A DNA stretch of 43,516 nucleotides, from positions 1 to 43,516 of the forward strand of contig CAYLNK010000013.1 in the NCBI GenBank assembly GCA_964384675.1, read 5' to 3'. Source of the stretch: CAYLNK01 sp964384675. GTDB taxonomy: Bacteria > Acidobacteriota > Thermoanaerobaculia > UBA5066. The notes beneath the pieces are model-generated. The model saw only the letters and a program-made list of their open reading frames with translations, ran no database searches and was not told the origin of the DNA. Of the stretch, positions 16,833 to 24,198 are shown one piece after another. Within the stretch, counting starts at the first letter, position 1; each line of letters starts with the position of its first letter. The translations under genes were made by a program, and so were the position numbers.

Positions 16833-17803
16833 GGCGTCCCTCCGAGGAGGTGCTCGGAGACGGGGGAGTCCTTCCCGAACGTCAGCGCGAACGCGGGGAC
16901 GGCCGAGAGGACGTCGTCGATCCTCGAGAGCACGGCGTCGCGGCGGAGCGGGTCCGCGTTGAGGAACGTCGAGCAGACGAACATCTGCGAGGCGATGGCG
17001 GACCGGGCGATCGGCGCGCGAGCGTCCGGGGTCCCCTTCTGGAGCCGGTAGACGGCGCCCAGCGGATGGAGCCGCCGCGGCTGCTCCTCGGCGGTCTTCC
17101 GGGAGCACAGCTCGCCGGCGAACGGCAGGCGCTCGACCACGAAGCTGCCGTCCTCGCTCCGGCGCGAGACGACGTTCATGTCGTCGGAGAGCACCTCGAG
17201 CCCGGCGCGTTCGCAGAGGCGGGAGATCGTGGTCTTGCCGGCCCCGGAGCGGCCGAAGAAAAGGTGCGCTCGTCCGTCCTTGACCGCACACGAGCTGTGG
17301 AGCATCGCCCCGCCCGTCTCGAAAGCGCGGTAGGCCGCCAGGACCCGCAGGAAGTTCTCGACCACCATCGTGAAGAGGCCGGGAATCTCCTCGGGGACCC
17401 AGAAGCCGCCCCCCGCGCGTGGCGCGAGGACGTACAGGGCCATCCACGACGGGCCGGCCAGCCGCACGCCGCCGCGGGTGAAGTCCAGCTCGAAGGTGTA
17501 GTCCTCGGACGTCAGGTCGAACGGAAGGAAGTCCGACGCGGGCGCCCGGTAGGCCACCGCCACGAACGGTGCGGCGCCGCCGGGAGCAGGTGTCGAGGCG
17601 AACGACCCGAACCGGGCCCCGAGCGCCGCCTTCTGGCGAGCCGTGAGACCGTGGATCAGGTACGGGCCGCCCGGGAAGTCGACCAGGATCTCCTCGTCCC
17701 CCCAGACCTCCCCGCTCAGCCGGGCCGGGAACAGGTCCGGGAGGGCGAGGAACCGTTCGCCGAAAGCCGTCGCGGCCGCCGCGGGCTGGAGGACGGCGCT
17801 CAT
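16829..17803 (-). CDS. HPr kinase-related P-loop kinase (HprK-rel type)
   Basis: This 324-residue protein has an N-terminal domain of unclear role (about 1-160) and a C-terminal HprK-like kinase domain. AMLHSSCAVKDG is followed by the Walker A FFGRSGAGKTT (about 182-192) and LSDDMN, the Walker B-like acidic motif. True HprK phosphorylates a serine of HPr. Related kinases occur in RiPP clusters, and in paeninodin-type lasso clusters one phosphorylates the C-terminal residue of the precursor. Here the candidate precursor ends in threonine. The gene overlaps the nucleotidyltransferase upstream (ATGA) and PqqD downstream (GTGA). No HPr or PTS gene is nearby, which argues against carbon-catabolite control. 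Confidence 0.82.
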   Translation of the reverse strand: MSAVLQPAAAATAFGERFLALPDLFPARLSGEVWGDEEILVDFPGGPYLIHGLTARQKAALGARFGSFASTPAPGGAAPFVAVAYRAPASDFLPFDLTSEDYTFELDFTRGGVRLAGPSWMALYVLAPRAGGGFWVPEEIPGLFTMVVENFLRVLAAYRAFETGGAMLHSSCAVKDGRAHLFFGRSGAGKTTISRLCERAGLEVLSDDMNVVSRRSEDGSFVVERLPFAGELCSRKTAEEQPRRLHPLGAVYRLQKGTPDARAPIARSAIASQMFVCSTFLNADPLRRDAVLSRIDDVLSAVPAFALTFGKDSPVSEHLLGGTP

Positions 17804-19026
17804 CCCCAGGCCAGCCGTCCACCGCGCCGGTGGACCCGGTAGGTCGCGGCCAGCGAGGAACCGAGGCGGGCCGCGAGTGCGAACGGACGGAGGAACGGAT
17901 TCCGGAGCAGGCGGGCCAGCCCCGGGGCGTTCGCGGTCTTTTCCAGGGCCGAGCTTCCCCTTCCGGGGAAGACCGTCCAGGCGAGCCAGGCCAGGCGTGC
18001 CCGGCGAGGCGCGTCCGAGAGGGGCTTCTTGAAGAGGGCGAGCCGCATCATGGCGACGTAGTCGGGATCCAGGGTCCCGGCCACGACGTGGTGGAGCAGG
18101 CGGCGCGCGTTCGTGGGCATCCCGGCGGGATCGAGCCCGTCCTCGAGCGCCCGGCCCAGGGCCATCGCGGAGTCGAAGCGGCGCCGGGTGACGTCGGCGC
18201 GGCACCAGCTCCAGACCCGCTCGCGTTCCTCGGTCGCGCCCTTCGAGAACAGACCGAGATCGCTCAGGTCGCCGAACATCCGGAAGATCGGATAGGTGTC
18301 GGGCCGATCACCGTGCTGGGCGATCCCGTGGGAGACGAGGTGGGCGGCGAGCACCGTCCGGTCGAGGGCCAGGGACGTCACGCCCTCCCGGGTCACTCGT
18401 CGAAGCGCGCCGTGATGCTGCAGGTCCTCCAGCCGGACGAACCTCCCGGTCGCCTGCCGCCGGACGCCGGGGAGGAACCTGTGGATCTCGACGGTCCCGT
18501 AGGCCGGGTGATGGAGCGCCGGCGCCTGGTGATCGCACAGACCCCCGGGCGACGGACGGAAACCCTCGGCCACCAGGAGCTCGAAGAGGGCGTCGACCGC
18601 GTCCTCGCGGACCAGTACGTCGATGTCGCACGCCTGGCGCGACCCCGGGCTGGTGACGCCTTCCAGGAGGAGGGCTCCGTGCTTGAGGAACGCCAGCTCT
18701 ATGCCGTGCGCGGCGCCGAGGCCGGAGATCTTCCGCATCAGCTCGAGGTAGGCGACGTCGGCGGCGACGGCCAGGAGCCTGCGGTGGTGGAACCGGGCCG
18801 CGATCTCGGGGCCCACGAGCGCATCGAGCGCCGGGCGAAGGAGCCGGGAGGCGATCCTCGGTGTCAGGGAAAAGTCCTCGGACATCCGCTCGAGCCGCGG
18901 CGGGTCCGGTACTCGCGAGACGTCACCGACCGAGCGCAGGAACGCGGCACGCACGAGGTGCGACACGCAGTCGCCCTCGGTGAACGGGTTCGCCCTGTCG
19001 CCGATCTCCTCCACGCCGCGATGCAC
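17800..19026 (-). CDS. nucleotidyltransferase-fold protein (NTP_transf_5-like) in the RiPP operon
   Basis: A 408-residue protein of the uncharacterised nucleotidyltransferase family often found with PqqD and HprK-related proteins. The active-site pattern is FLKHGALLLEGV, then SPGSRQACDIDVLV (Asp134 and Asp136 as metal ligands), followed by a conserved VEIHRFL strand. The C-terminal half is helical. Relatives in lasso clusters have been linked to further modification of a phosphorylated peptide. Whether this one moves a nucleotide, sugar or phosphate is unknown. It lies 27 bases after the precursor gene stop. GTG 19026 is used, but AGAGGA sits directly against it, so GTG 19014 (four residues shorter) may be the real start. 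Confidence 0.75.
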   Translation of the reverse strand: MHRGVEEIGDRANPFTEGDCVSHLVRAAFLRSVGDVSRVPDPPRLERMSEDFSLTPRIASRLLRPALDALVGPEIAARFHHRRLLAVAADVAYLELMRKISGLGAAHGIELAFLKHGALLLEGVTSPGSRQACDIDVLVREDAVDALFELLVAEGFRPSPGGLCDHQAPALHHPAYGTVEIHRFLPGVRRQATGRFVRLEDLQHHGALRRVTREGVTSLALDRTVLAAHLVSHGIAQHGDRPDTYPIFRMFGDLSDLGLFSKGATEERERVWSWCRADVTRRRFDSAMALGRALEDGLDPAGMPTNARRLLHHVVAGTLDPDYVAMMRLALFKKPLSDAPRRARLAWLAWTVFPGRGSSALEKTANAPGLARLLRNPFLRPFALAARLGSSLAATYRVHRRGGRLAWG

Positions 19027-19053
19027 TCCTCTTGCCGCGTCCGAGCTCCGGCC

Positions 19054-19230
19054 TCAGGTCTTCTTGACGCCGCTGGGGCAGGTGCCGGCGTCGAACTTGG
19101 CGCCCGCGCCCGTGCAGGTCGCCGCGACGACCTCGAGGATCTCGTCGAAGGTGATCCGGGGCGGCTCGTATGGGGACGGGCTCGCCGCTCCCTTGGTCGA
19201 ATCGAATGCTTCTCTCACCACGCTCTCCAT
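19054..19230 (-). CDS. candidate RiPP precursor peptide, 58 residues
   Basis: This short gene starts at an ATG with GGAGG about nine bases upstream, the best ribosome-binding site in the region, and is the first gene of the leftward RiPP operon. The peptide has an acidic leader with SPSPYEPPRITFDEILEVV. Its Y-x-x-P (YEPP) resembles the motif that PqqD-like recognition domains bind in lasso leaders. The core region is small and Gly/Ala-rich, with two cysteines (C39 in AATCTGAG, C51 in GTCPSG) and ends VKKT. The two cysteines could be targets of the radical SAM maturase and the terminal Thr58 or Ser53 of the kinase. I recognise no named family. Evidence is size, position, ribosome-binding site and leader motif; no homology can be tested here. 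Confidence 0.72.
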   Translation of the reverse strand: MESVVREAFDSTKGAASPSPYEPPRITFDEILEVVAATCTGAGAKFDAGTCPSGVKKT

Positions 19231-19239
19231 GTACCTGCA

Positions 19240-19244
19240 CCTCC
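19240..19244 (-). promoter_or_regulatory. strong ribosome-binding site of the precursor gene
   Basis: On the minus strand GGAGG lies nine bases before the ATG at 19230. It supports real translation of the 58-codon frame and heavy expression of the first gene of the operon, as expected for a precursor. Confidence 0.7.
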
Positions 19245-19299
19245 GTCGGAGTGACCCTGAGTTAGATGATACGCGAAGTGGGTCGCCTTGAGATCGCGT

Positions 19300-21291
19300 C
19301 TACGGGAGCACCATCGGAACGTAGCTGCCGTCGTCGTTGAGCTGGTCGTTGAGGATGCCGTAAGCGAACAGCTGGTCGGCGCCGAGCTTCCGATCGATCC
19401 GGGCGTAGGCGTTCGCCGCCGTGAACCCGTTGCCGCCGTCCAGCACCGCGTTGAACTGTCGCCACTCACCGGGCTTCAGGCGGCAGGGAGCGCAGTCCTT
19501 CTGCTTTCCGAGCTGCTTGCCGTCCGGTCCGAAATAGGTGATCTCGAGATCCACGTCGGCCTCGTCCTTCCCCGCCACGTTCACGACCGCGAGGTTCGAG
19601 CGAGTCCCCTCGGTCTTGCCGCGCTCTCCCGTCTGCTGGAGGCCGAAGACGAAGGCCCGGGACTCGGCGGCCTCGCCGAGCGGGACGGACCGGTACGAGA
19701 GGCCGAACTTGCCGCCCTGCCGGACGGTGAACGTGCGTGCCGTCAGGGAGGCGAGGTCGAACGGGACGGGCGCGCCCGCCGTGGCCCGGGCCGCCGCCGC
19801 CCCTTCCTCGAACTGCACGAACAGGCTGCCGATCGAGTCGGGCGGGATGGTCAGGCCCGCGCTCCGGAGCCGCGCCATGATGTCGTCGGCGACGATCTGC
19901 TGGCCCGGCTTCAGGCTGATCGAGGCGTATTGCGGCAGGTCCGGCTGGGTCGTGAGGACCAGGGTGACGAGGGCGTCGAGCGGCCTCGCCGACCGGTTCG
20001 TGAACGTGACCTCGGTCTGATAGCCGGCGGCTTGCAGGACCACCGGGACGAACGAGCGGCTCCCCGGAGCCGGGGCGTCGTCCACGAACATCGGAACGAA
20101 CGACCCGTCCCCGTTGACGTCGTCGTTGAGGACGGCATAGCAGAGGAACTGCGAGTCGCCGCTGGTCTTCCGCACCACGGCGTAGCCGTTCGTGATCCCG
20201 CGCGGCTCGAGCGGCCTCGCGATCTGCCGCCATTCGAACGGCGCGAGATCCGCGAGGACGTCCTTCTCGGGATGCTCGGCTCCGGTCTCCCCGTTGACGT
20301 AGGTGATCTCGAGGGTGTCGTTGGGGACGAGGGGAAGCGGGTTGCCGTCAGGGTCGGTCTTGGCGACGCCCGCCGCGGCGTTCACGCACGCCACGTTGGA
20401 ACGCACCCCGGCCGCCGACGACTGCTGCAGGCCGTACAGGACGGCGACGCCGTCCGCGGAGTACGTCAGCGGTGTGGCCGTGAAGGCGAGGCCGAAGCGG
20501 CCGCGGATTCCCGCGTCCAGGAGGGCCTGGTTCGGGGGCGTCGTGACCCGGACCTGCGCACCGAACTGGGACAGGTCGGCGAGGGCCTGGACGGCCACCC
20601 GGAGCGTCCCGATCGGATCGCCCGCCGGTACCTTCATCCCGATCGACTTCAGGAACACCCAGACGTCCGGCTGGATCGTCTGGCCCGGAGGGACGGAGAA
20701 CGTGGCGCTCTCCTCGAAGTCCGTGTCGCCGGACCGCCCCCTGGCGGTGAAGGTGGCGGAAAGAGCGGCGGCCGACTGGTTGGTCAGGGTGAGCTCTGTC
20801 GAGAAGCGTGTGCCGCCCTGTCCGGAGGCCGTCAGCACGACCGGGAGGAGGTACGTCATCGTGCTGCCGGTGCCCGTGTCCTTCGCGGAGACGGTGGTCA
20901 GCCTCTCGACCTCGAGCGCCCCGCCGGGACCGCGGATCCGGAGCGTGACGTTGTAGGCGCCGGCCTTCGCGTACGTGTGGCTCGGGTGGCGATCGGTGGA
21001 CGTGCCGCCGTCCCCGAACAGCCACTCCCACGAGGTGGGCGCGCCTGTCGACCGATCCAGGAAGCTGACCACGTTCCCGGCCCGGGGCCGGGCCGGATAG
21101 ACGGCGAAGTCGGCGACGGAGTCGACGGCCGGAGCGGCGGGCCGGGCCGCTCCCGAGGAGGGGAAGAGACCCCGGCGCGCCCCTGGCTCTACCTTTCGGA
21201 TGGTCCCGGACACGTCGTCCAGGCCCACGGCCGGGAAAGCCAGGCCGAGGCCGGCGAGGAGGAGGATCGAGGTGGCCCTGCCCGTGCTCAT
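19300..21291 (-). CDS. exported PKD-domain protein with a duplicated module
   Basis: A 663-residue secreted or surface protein. A signal peptide (SILLLAGLGLAFPAVG) is followed by one PKD domain around residues 65-145 (WEWLFGDGGTSTDRHPSHTY, YNVTLRIRGPGG). Two long tandem modules come next, of about 240-280 residues each. They share openings (LLPVVLTASGQGG / FVPVVLQAAGYQT), mid-parts (YGLQQ...RSNVACVN / FGLQQ...RSNLAVVN) and ends (LNDDVNGDGSFVPMF / LNDQLNDDGSYVPMV). Function is unknown; PKD and repeated beta modules suggest binding or scaffolding outside the cell. It precedes the precursor gene by 69 bases on the same strand, so read-through into the RiPP operon is possible. ATG 21291 starts just before the signal peptide. 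Confidence 0.82.
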   Translation of the reverse strand: MSTGRATSILLLAGLGLAFPAVGLDDVSGTIRKVEPGARRGLFPSSGAARPAAPAVDSVADFAVYPARPRAGNVVSFLDRSTGAPTSWEWLFGDGGTSTDRHPSHTYAKAGAYNVTLRIRGPGGALEVERLTTVSAKDTGTGSTMTYLLPVVLTASGQGGTRFSTELTLTNQSAAALSATFTARGRSGDTDFEESATFSVPPGQTIQPDVWVFLKSIGMKVPAGDPIGTLRVAVQALADLSQFGAQVRVTTPPNQALLDAGIRGRFGLAFTATPLTYSADGVAVLYGLQQSSAAGVRSNVACVNAAAGVAKTDPDGNPLPLVPNDTLEITYVNGETGAEHPEKDVLADLAPFEWRQIARPLEPRGITNGYAVVRKTSGDSQFLCYAVLNDDVNGDGSFVPMFVDDAPAPGSRSFVPVVLQAAGYQTEVTFTNRSARPLDALVTLVLTTQPDLPQYASISLKPGQQIVADDIMARLRSAGLTIPPDSIGSLFVQFEEGAAAARATAGAPVPFDLASLTARTFTVRQGGKFGLSYRSVPLGEAAESRAFVFGLQQTGERGKTEGTRSNLAVVNVAGKDEADVDLEITYFGPDGKQLGKQKDCAPCRLKPGEWRQFNAVLDGGNGFTAANAYARIDRKLGADQLFAYGILNDQLNDDGSYVPMVLP

Positions 21292-21380
21292 TTGGCCTGA
21301 ATGTACACCACGCGCCGGGGCGGATTCCGTGAGACAGGACACGTTCTGGCGATCCCGCCGCCGACCCGGGACGCCGCTCC

Positions 21381-21386
21381 TATAAT
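21381..21386 (+). promoter_or_regulatory. consensus -10 TATAAT of the nfeD operon
   Basis: A perfect TATAAT lies nine bases before the nfeD ATG at 21396, in the divergent gap to the PKD gene. The +1 would fall at 21392-21396, giving a nearly leaderless message. No clear -35 box and no Shine-Dalgarno are visible. Confidence 0.55.
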
Positions 21387-21395
21387 GATGTCGAG

Positions 21396-22688
21396 ATGTG
21401 GCGCCGGTGGATCGCTCTGCCGCTCCTCCAGGCCGCCCTCGCGGCAGGCCAGAACGGAACGCCGCCCAGGGCCGTCGTCGCCGACCTGGACACGGAGGTC
21501 CACGCGGTCTCGGCCGACTTCGTCGCCCGGACGATCAGGGACGCCGGGACGGCGCGCGCCCCCTTCGTGGTCCTCCGGATCAACACGCCCGGCGGACGGC
21601 TCGACTCGACCCGCGAGATCACCCAGGCGATCCTCGGCTCCAAGGTCCCGGTGGTCGGCTTCGTCACCCCCCCGGGCGCACAGGCCGCCTCGGCCGGATT
21701 CCTGGTGCTGATGGCGTGCGACGTCGCCGCGATGGCGCCGGGAACGAACGCCGGCGCCGCGTCGCCGGTGGGAGGTAGCGGAGAGGACCTCCCGAAGACC
21801 ATCGGCAAGAAGGTCACCGAGGACGCCTCGGCGCTCCTGCGGTCGGTGGTGGGTCCACGGGGACGCCCGGTCGAGCCGGCCGTGCTGACGATCACGGAGG
21901 CGGTCTCGTACTCGGAGGTCGAGGCCGGTGAGAAGAAGCTGATCGAGATCGTCGCCCGGGACCTCCCCGACCTGTTCCGGCAGCTGGACGGCCGGACGAT
22001 CAAGCGGGTCGGGAAGCCCGATTCGACGCTGAAGACGGCCGGCGTGTCGTTCCGGGTCGTCGAGATGACGGGCCTGCAGAAGGCGCTTGGGGTCGTCGCG
22101 AACCCGGCGCTGGCGGGGATCCTCTTCCTGATCGGGCTCGCCGGCCTCTACGCCGAGATGCAGCACCCAGGAGCGATCTTCCCGGGCGTCCTCGGCGGGA
22201 TCGCGCTCCTCCTGGCCCTGTTCGCCATGTCGGTCCTCCCCACGAGCTATGCCGGTGTGGCGCTCGTCCTCCTCGGCATCCTCTTCTTCTTCCTGGAGGT
22301 GCAGCTCGCCGGCCATGGGCTCTTCGCCGTCGGCGGGGCGATCGCGATCGTGCTGGGGGCGGCGCTTCTGTTCCACCAGGATCCGCTCGCCCCGAGGAAC
22401 GAGCTCTGGATCGTGATCGCCGGCGCGGTGATGACGGCCGGGGTGCTCGCGGTCCTGTCGTGGAAGGCCCTCTCGTTGATGCGTCTCCCTCAGCGCACGG
22501 GCGCGAGCGTGCTGATCGGGCAAGTCGTGGCGGCACGGTCGGGGGCCGACGGCGGCCTGAAGGTCTTCGCCGACGGAGCGCTCTGGTCCGCGCGCTCGGC
22601 GCTCCCGGTGGCCGAGGGCGAGATGGTCGAGATCGTCGGGATGGACGGTCTATCGGTTATCGTCCGGCCGAAAGTCAGGAGCGCGTAG
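21396..22688 (+). CDS. nfeD: NfeD-family membrane-bound serine protease (ClpP-like plus NfeD domain)
   Basis: A 430-residue long-form NfeD. An N-terminal signal sequence is followed by a ClpP/SppA-like protease domain (about 25-200). This has LRINTPGG, the nucleophile Ser in AQAASAGFLVL, and a lysine about 39-40 residues later in TIGKKVTED, the Ser-Lys dyad spacing of this family. GRPVEPAVLTITEAVSY follows. Four to five membrane helices come next (about 225-350), ending in a soluble OB-fold NfeD domain. In archaeal and bacterial relatives the protease cuts the C-terminal part of its partner stomatin. The slipin gene begins two bases downstream, which fits that pairing. Confidence 0.9.
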   Translation: MWRRWIALPLLQAALAAGQNGTPPRAVVADLDTEVHAVSADFVARTIRDAGTARAPFVVLRINTPGGRLDSTREITQAILGSKVPVVGFVTPPGAQAASAGFLVLMACDVAAMAPGTNAGAASPVGGSGEDLPKTIGKKVTEDASALLRSVVGPRGRPVEPAVLTITEAVSYSEVEAGEKKLIEIVARDLPDLFRQLDGRTIKRVGKPDSTLKTAGVSFRVVEMTGLQKALGVVANPALAGILFLIGLAGLYAEMQHPGAIFPGVLGGIALLLALFAMSVLPTSYAGVALVLLGILFFFLEVQLAGHGLFAVGGAIAIVLGAALLFHQDPLAPRNELWIVIAGAVMTAGVLAVLSWKALSLMRLPQRTGASVLIGQVVAARSGADGGLKVFADGALWSARSALPVAEGEMVEIVGMDGLSVIVRPKVRSA

Positions 22689-22690
22689 CC

Positions 22691-23449
22691 ATGCCCTTCC
22701 AGCTCTTCATCGTCGCGGCCGCCGTGGTGGTGGTCTTCCTGTCGAAGTGGATCAACATCCTGAACGAGTACGAGCGGGCGGTCACGTTCTGGCTGGGCCG
22801 GCTCGCCCCCCAGCCGAAGGGCCCGGGGCTCACGCTGATCTTCTGGCCGTTCGAGAAGATGGTCCGTGTCGACCTCCGGACGATCACCTTCGACGTGCCG
22901 CCGCAGGACGTCATCACGAAGGACAACGTCTCGGTCAAGGTGAACGCCGTCATCTACTTCCAGGTCGTCGACCCGGCCAAGGCGATCGTGAAGGTCGCGA
23001 ACTACATGTACGCGACCTCGCAGCTCGCGCAGACCACGCTCCGCTCCGTGCTCGGGCAGGCCAGCCTCGACGCTCTCCTGGCCGAGCGCGAGAAGCTGAA
23101 CGACAGCCTCCAGGAGATCCTCGACCGGCACACCGACCCGTGGGGGATCAAGGTGACGATGGTCGAGGTGAAGGCGGTCGACCTTCCGATCGAGATGCAG
23201 CGGGCGATGGCCAAGCAGGCCGAGGCCGAGCGCGAGAAGCGGGCCAAGATCATCCACGCGTCGGGTGAGTTCGAGGCCTCCAAGCAGCTGGCCGAGGCTG
23301 CCGAGATCATCGGGCGCCAGCCGGCGACGCTGCAGCTCCGGTACCTCCAGACCCTGACCGAGATCGCCACCGAGAAGAACTCCACCATCATCTTCCCGCT
23401 TCCCATGGACCTCGTCTCCGCGTTCCTGGCGAAGAAGGAGAAGGAGTGA
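22691..23449 (+). CDS. slipin (SPFH/Band 7, stomatin-like membrane protein)
   Basis: A 252-residue stomatin-type protein. An N-terminal membrane helix (FIVAAAVVVVFLSKWI) is followed by the SPFH core with NEYERAVTFWLGRL, FDVPPQDVITKDNVSVKVNAVIYF, and TTLRSVLGQASLDALLAEREKLN. A coiled-coil segment with AMAKQAEAEREKRAKIIHASGEFEASKQL leads to a short C-terminus ending in FLAKKEKE. Stomatins oligomerise at the membrane and organise microdomains; with NfeD they form a conserved pair. It lies two bases after nfeD, and its stop overlaps the GTG of the next gene. Confidence 0.93.
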   Translation: MPFQLFIVAAAVVVVFLSKWINILNEYERAVTFWLGRLAPQPKGPGLTLIFWPFEKMVRVDLRTITFDVPPQDVITKDNVSVKVNAVIYFQVVDPAKAIVKVANYMYATSQLAQTTLRSVLGQASLDALLAEREKLNDSLQEILDRHTDPWGIKVTMVEVKAVDLPIEMQRAMAKQAEAEREKRAKIIHASGEFEASKQLAEAAEIIGRQPATLQLRYLQTLTEIATEKNSTIIFPLPMDLVSAFLAKKEKE

Positions 23450-24198
23450 TCCCGGAGGCGCCGGAGACTGGCCCGGACGGGGCCGTTCACTACCAGATCT
23501 CGATCACGGCGCGGCAGGCCGCGGCCTTCTTCGTGGTGCTGCTCTTCTCCCTGGGGCTGGCGTTCTTCTTCGGGATGAAGACCGGCGCCGCAGCGAAGCG
23601 AGCCGGTGATCCGGCCACGCGGCTCGCGGTCGCCACGGACCTCCCCGTCCCGACCGCGGTCCCGATCGAGGAGCCGGCCGAGAAGCCGGACGAGGACCGC
23701 AAGCTCGGGTTCGAAAAGACGAGGCCGACCCCCGCCGAGACGGCGAGCGTCTCGGCGCCGCCTCGGATCGAGCCCCAGGAGCAGCCGACGGCGATCCCGG
23801 TCCCCCCGAAGCCGACGCCCGAGCCGAAGCCGACGAAGGCCGAGAAGCCGGCAGCCGAGAAGCCCGCCGAAAAGGCGGCGGCGAAGCCTCCGGCCGAGAA
23901 ACCCCTCGTCGAGAAGCCCGCCGCGGAGAAGGTGGCCGCCGACAGGCCCGCCGCTCCTCGGAAAGAGGCCTGGTACCTCCAGGTCTTCGCCACCAAGAGC
24001 ATCGCCGCCGCCGAGAAGCTCTCCGAGCGGCTGAAGCAGGCGAAGCTCCGGTGCGACGTCAGCACGGACCCGAGCGGCTCCGGCGTCTACCGGGTGAGGG
24101 TCGGTCCGTACGCCGAGAAGGCACAGGCGGAGTCCGCGAAGAAGAAGGTCCTCGAGATCGACCGGTCGCTCAAGGACGCGAAGCTCGTCCACCCGTGA
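23446..24198 (+). CDS. SPOR-domain membrane protein
   Basis: A 250-residue bitopic protein. A short cytoplasmic N-terminus and one membrane helix (AAAFFVVLLFSLGLAFFFGM, about 22-41) lead to a long Pro/Lys/Glu/Ala-rich periplasmic linker (repeats of EKPAAEKPAEK, about 60-165). A C-terminal SPOR domain (about 168-248) has WYLQVFATKSIAAAEKLSERL and YRVRVGPYAEKAQAESAKKK. SPOR domains bind peptidoglycan strands lacking stem peptides, typically at the division septum. The GTG start overlaps the slipin TGA and its own stop overlaps the lipA GTG. A role at the division site is inferred from the domain. Confidence 0.9.
   Translation: MIPEAPETGPDGAVHYQISITARQAAAFFVVLLFSLGLAFFFGMKTGAAAKRAGDPATRLAVATDLPVPTAVPIEEPAEKPDEDRKLGFEKTRPTPAETASVSAPPRIEPQEQPTAIPVPPKPTPEPKPTKAEKPAAEKPAEKAAAKPPAEKPLVEKPAAEKVAADRPAAPRKEAWYLQVFATKSIAAAEKLSERLKQAKLRCDVSTDPSGSGVYRVRVGPYAEKAQAESAKKKVLEIDRSLKDAKLVHP

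Noticed and set aside
16829..17803. True HPr kinase/phosphorylase for carbon control
   Set aside because: No HPr or PTS genes are nearby, the N-terminal domain differs, and overlaps with PqqD and nucleotidyltransferase genes point to a peptide-modification role.
11713..19230. A complete lasso peptide cluster
   Set aside because: B2-like protease, PqqD/B1-like protein and YxxP leader are present, but the essential ATP-dependent lasso cyclase is absent and a SPASM radical SAM enzyme is present instead.
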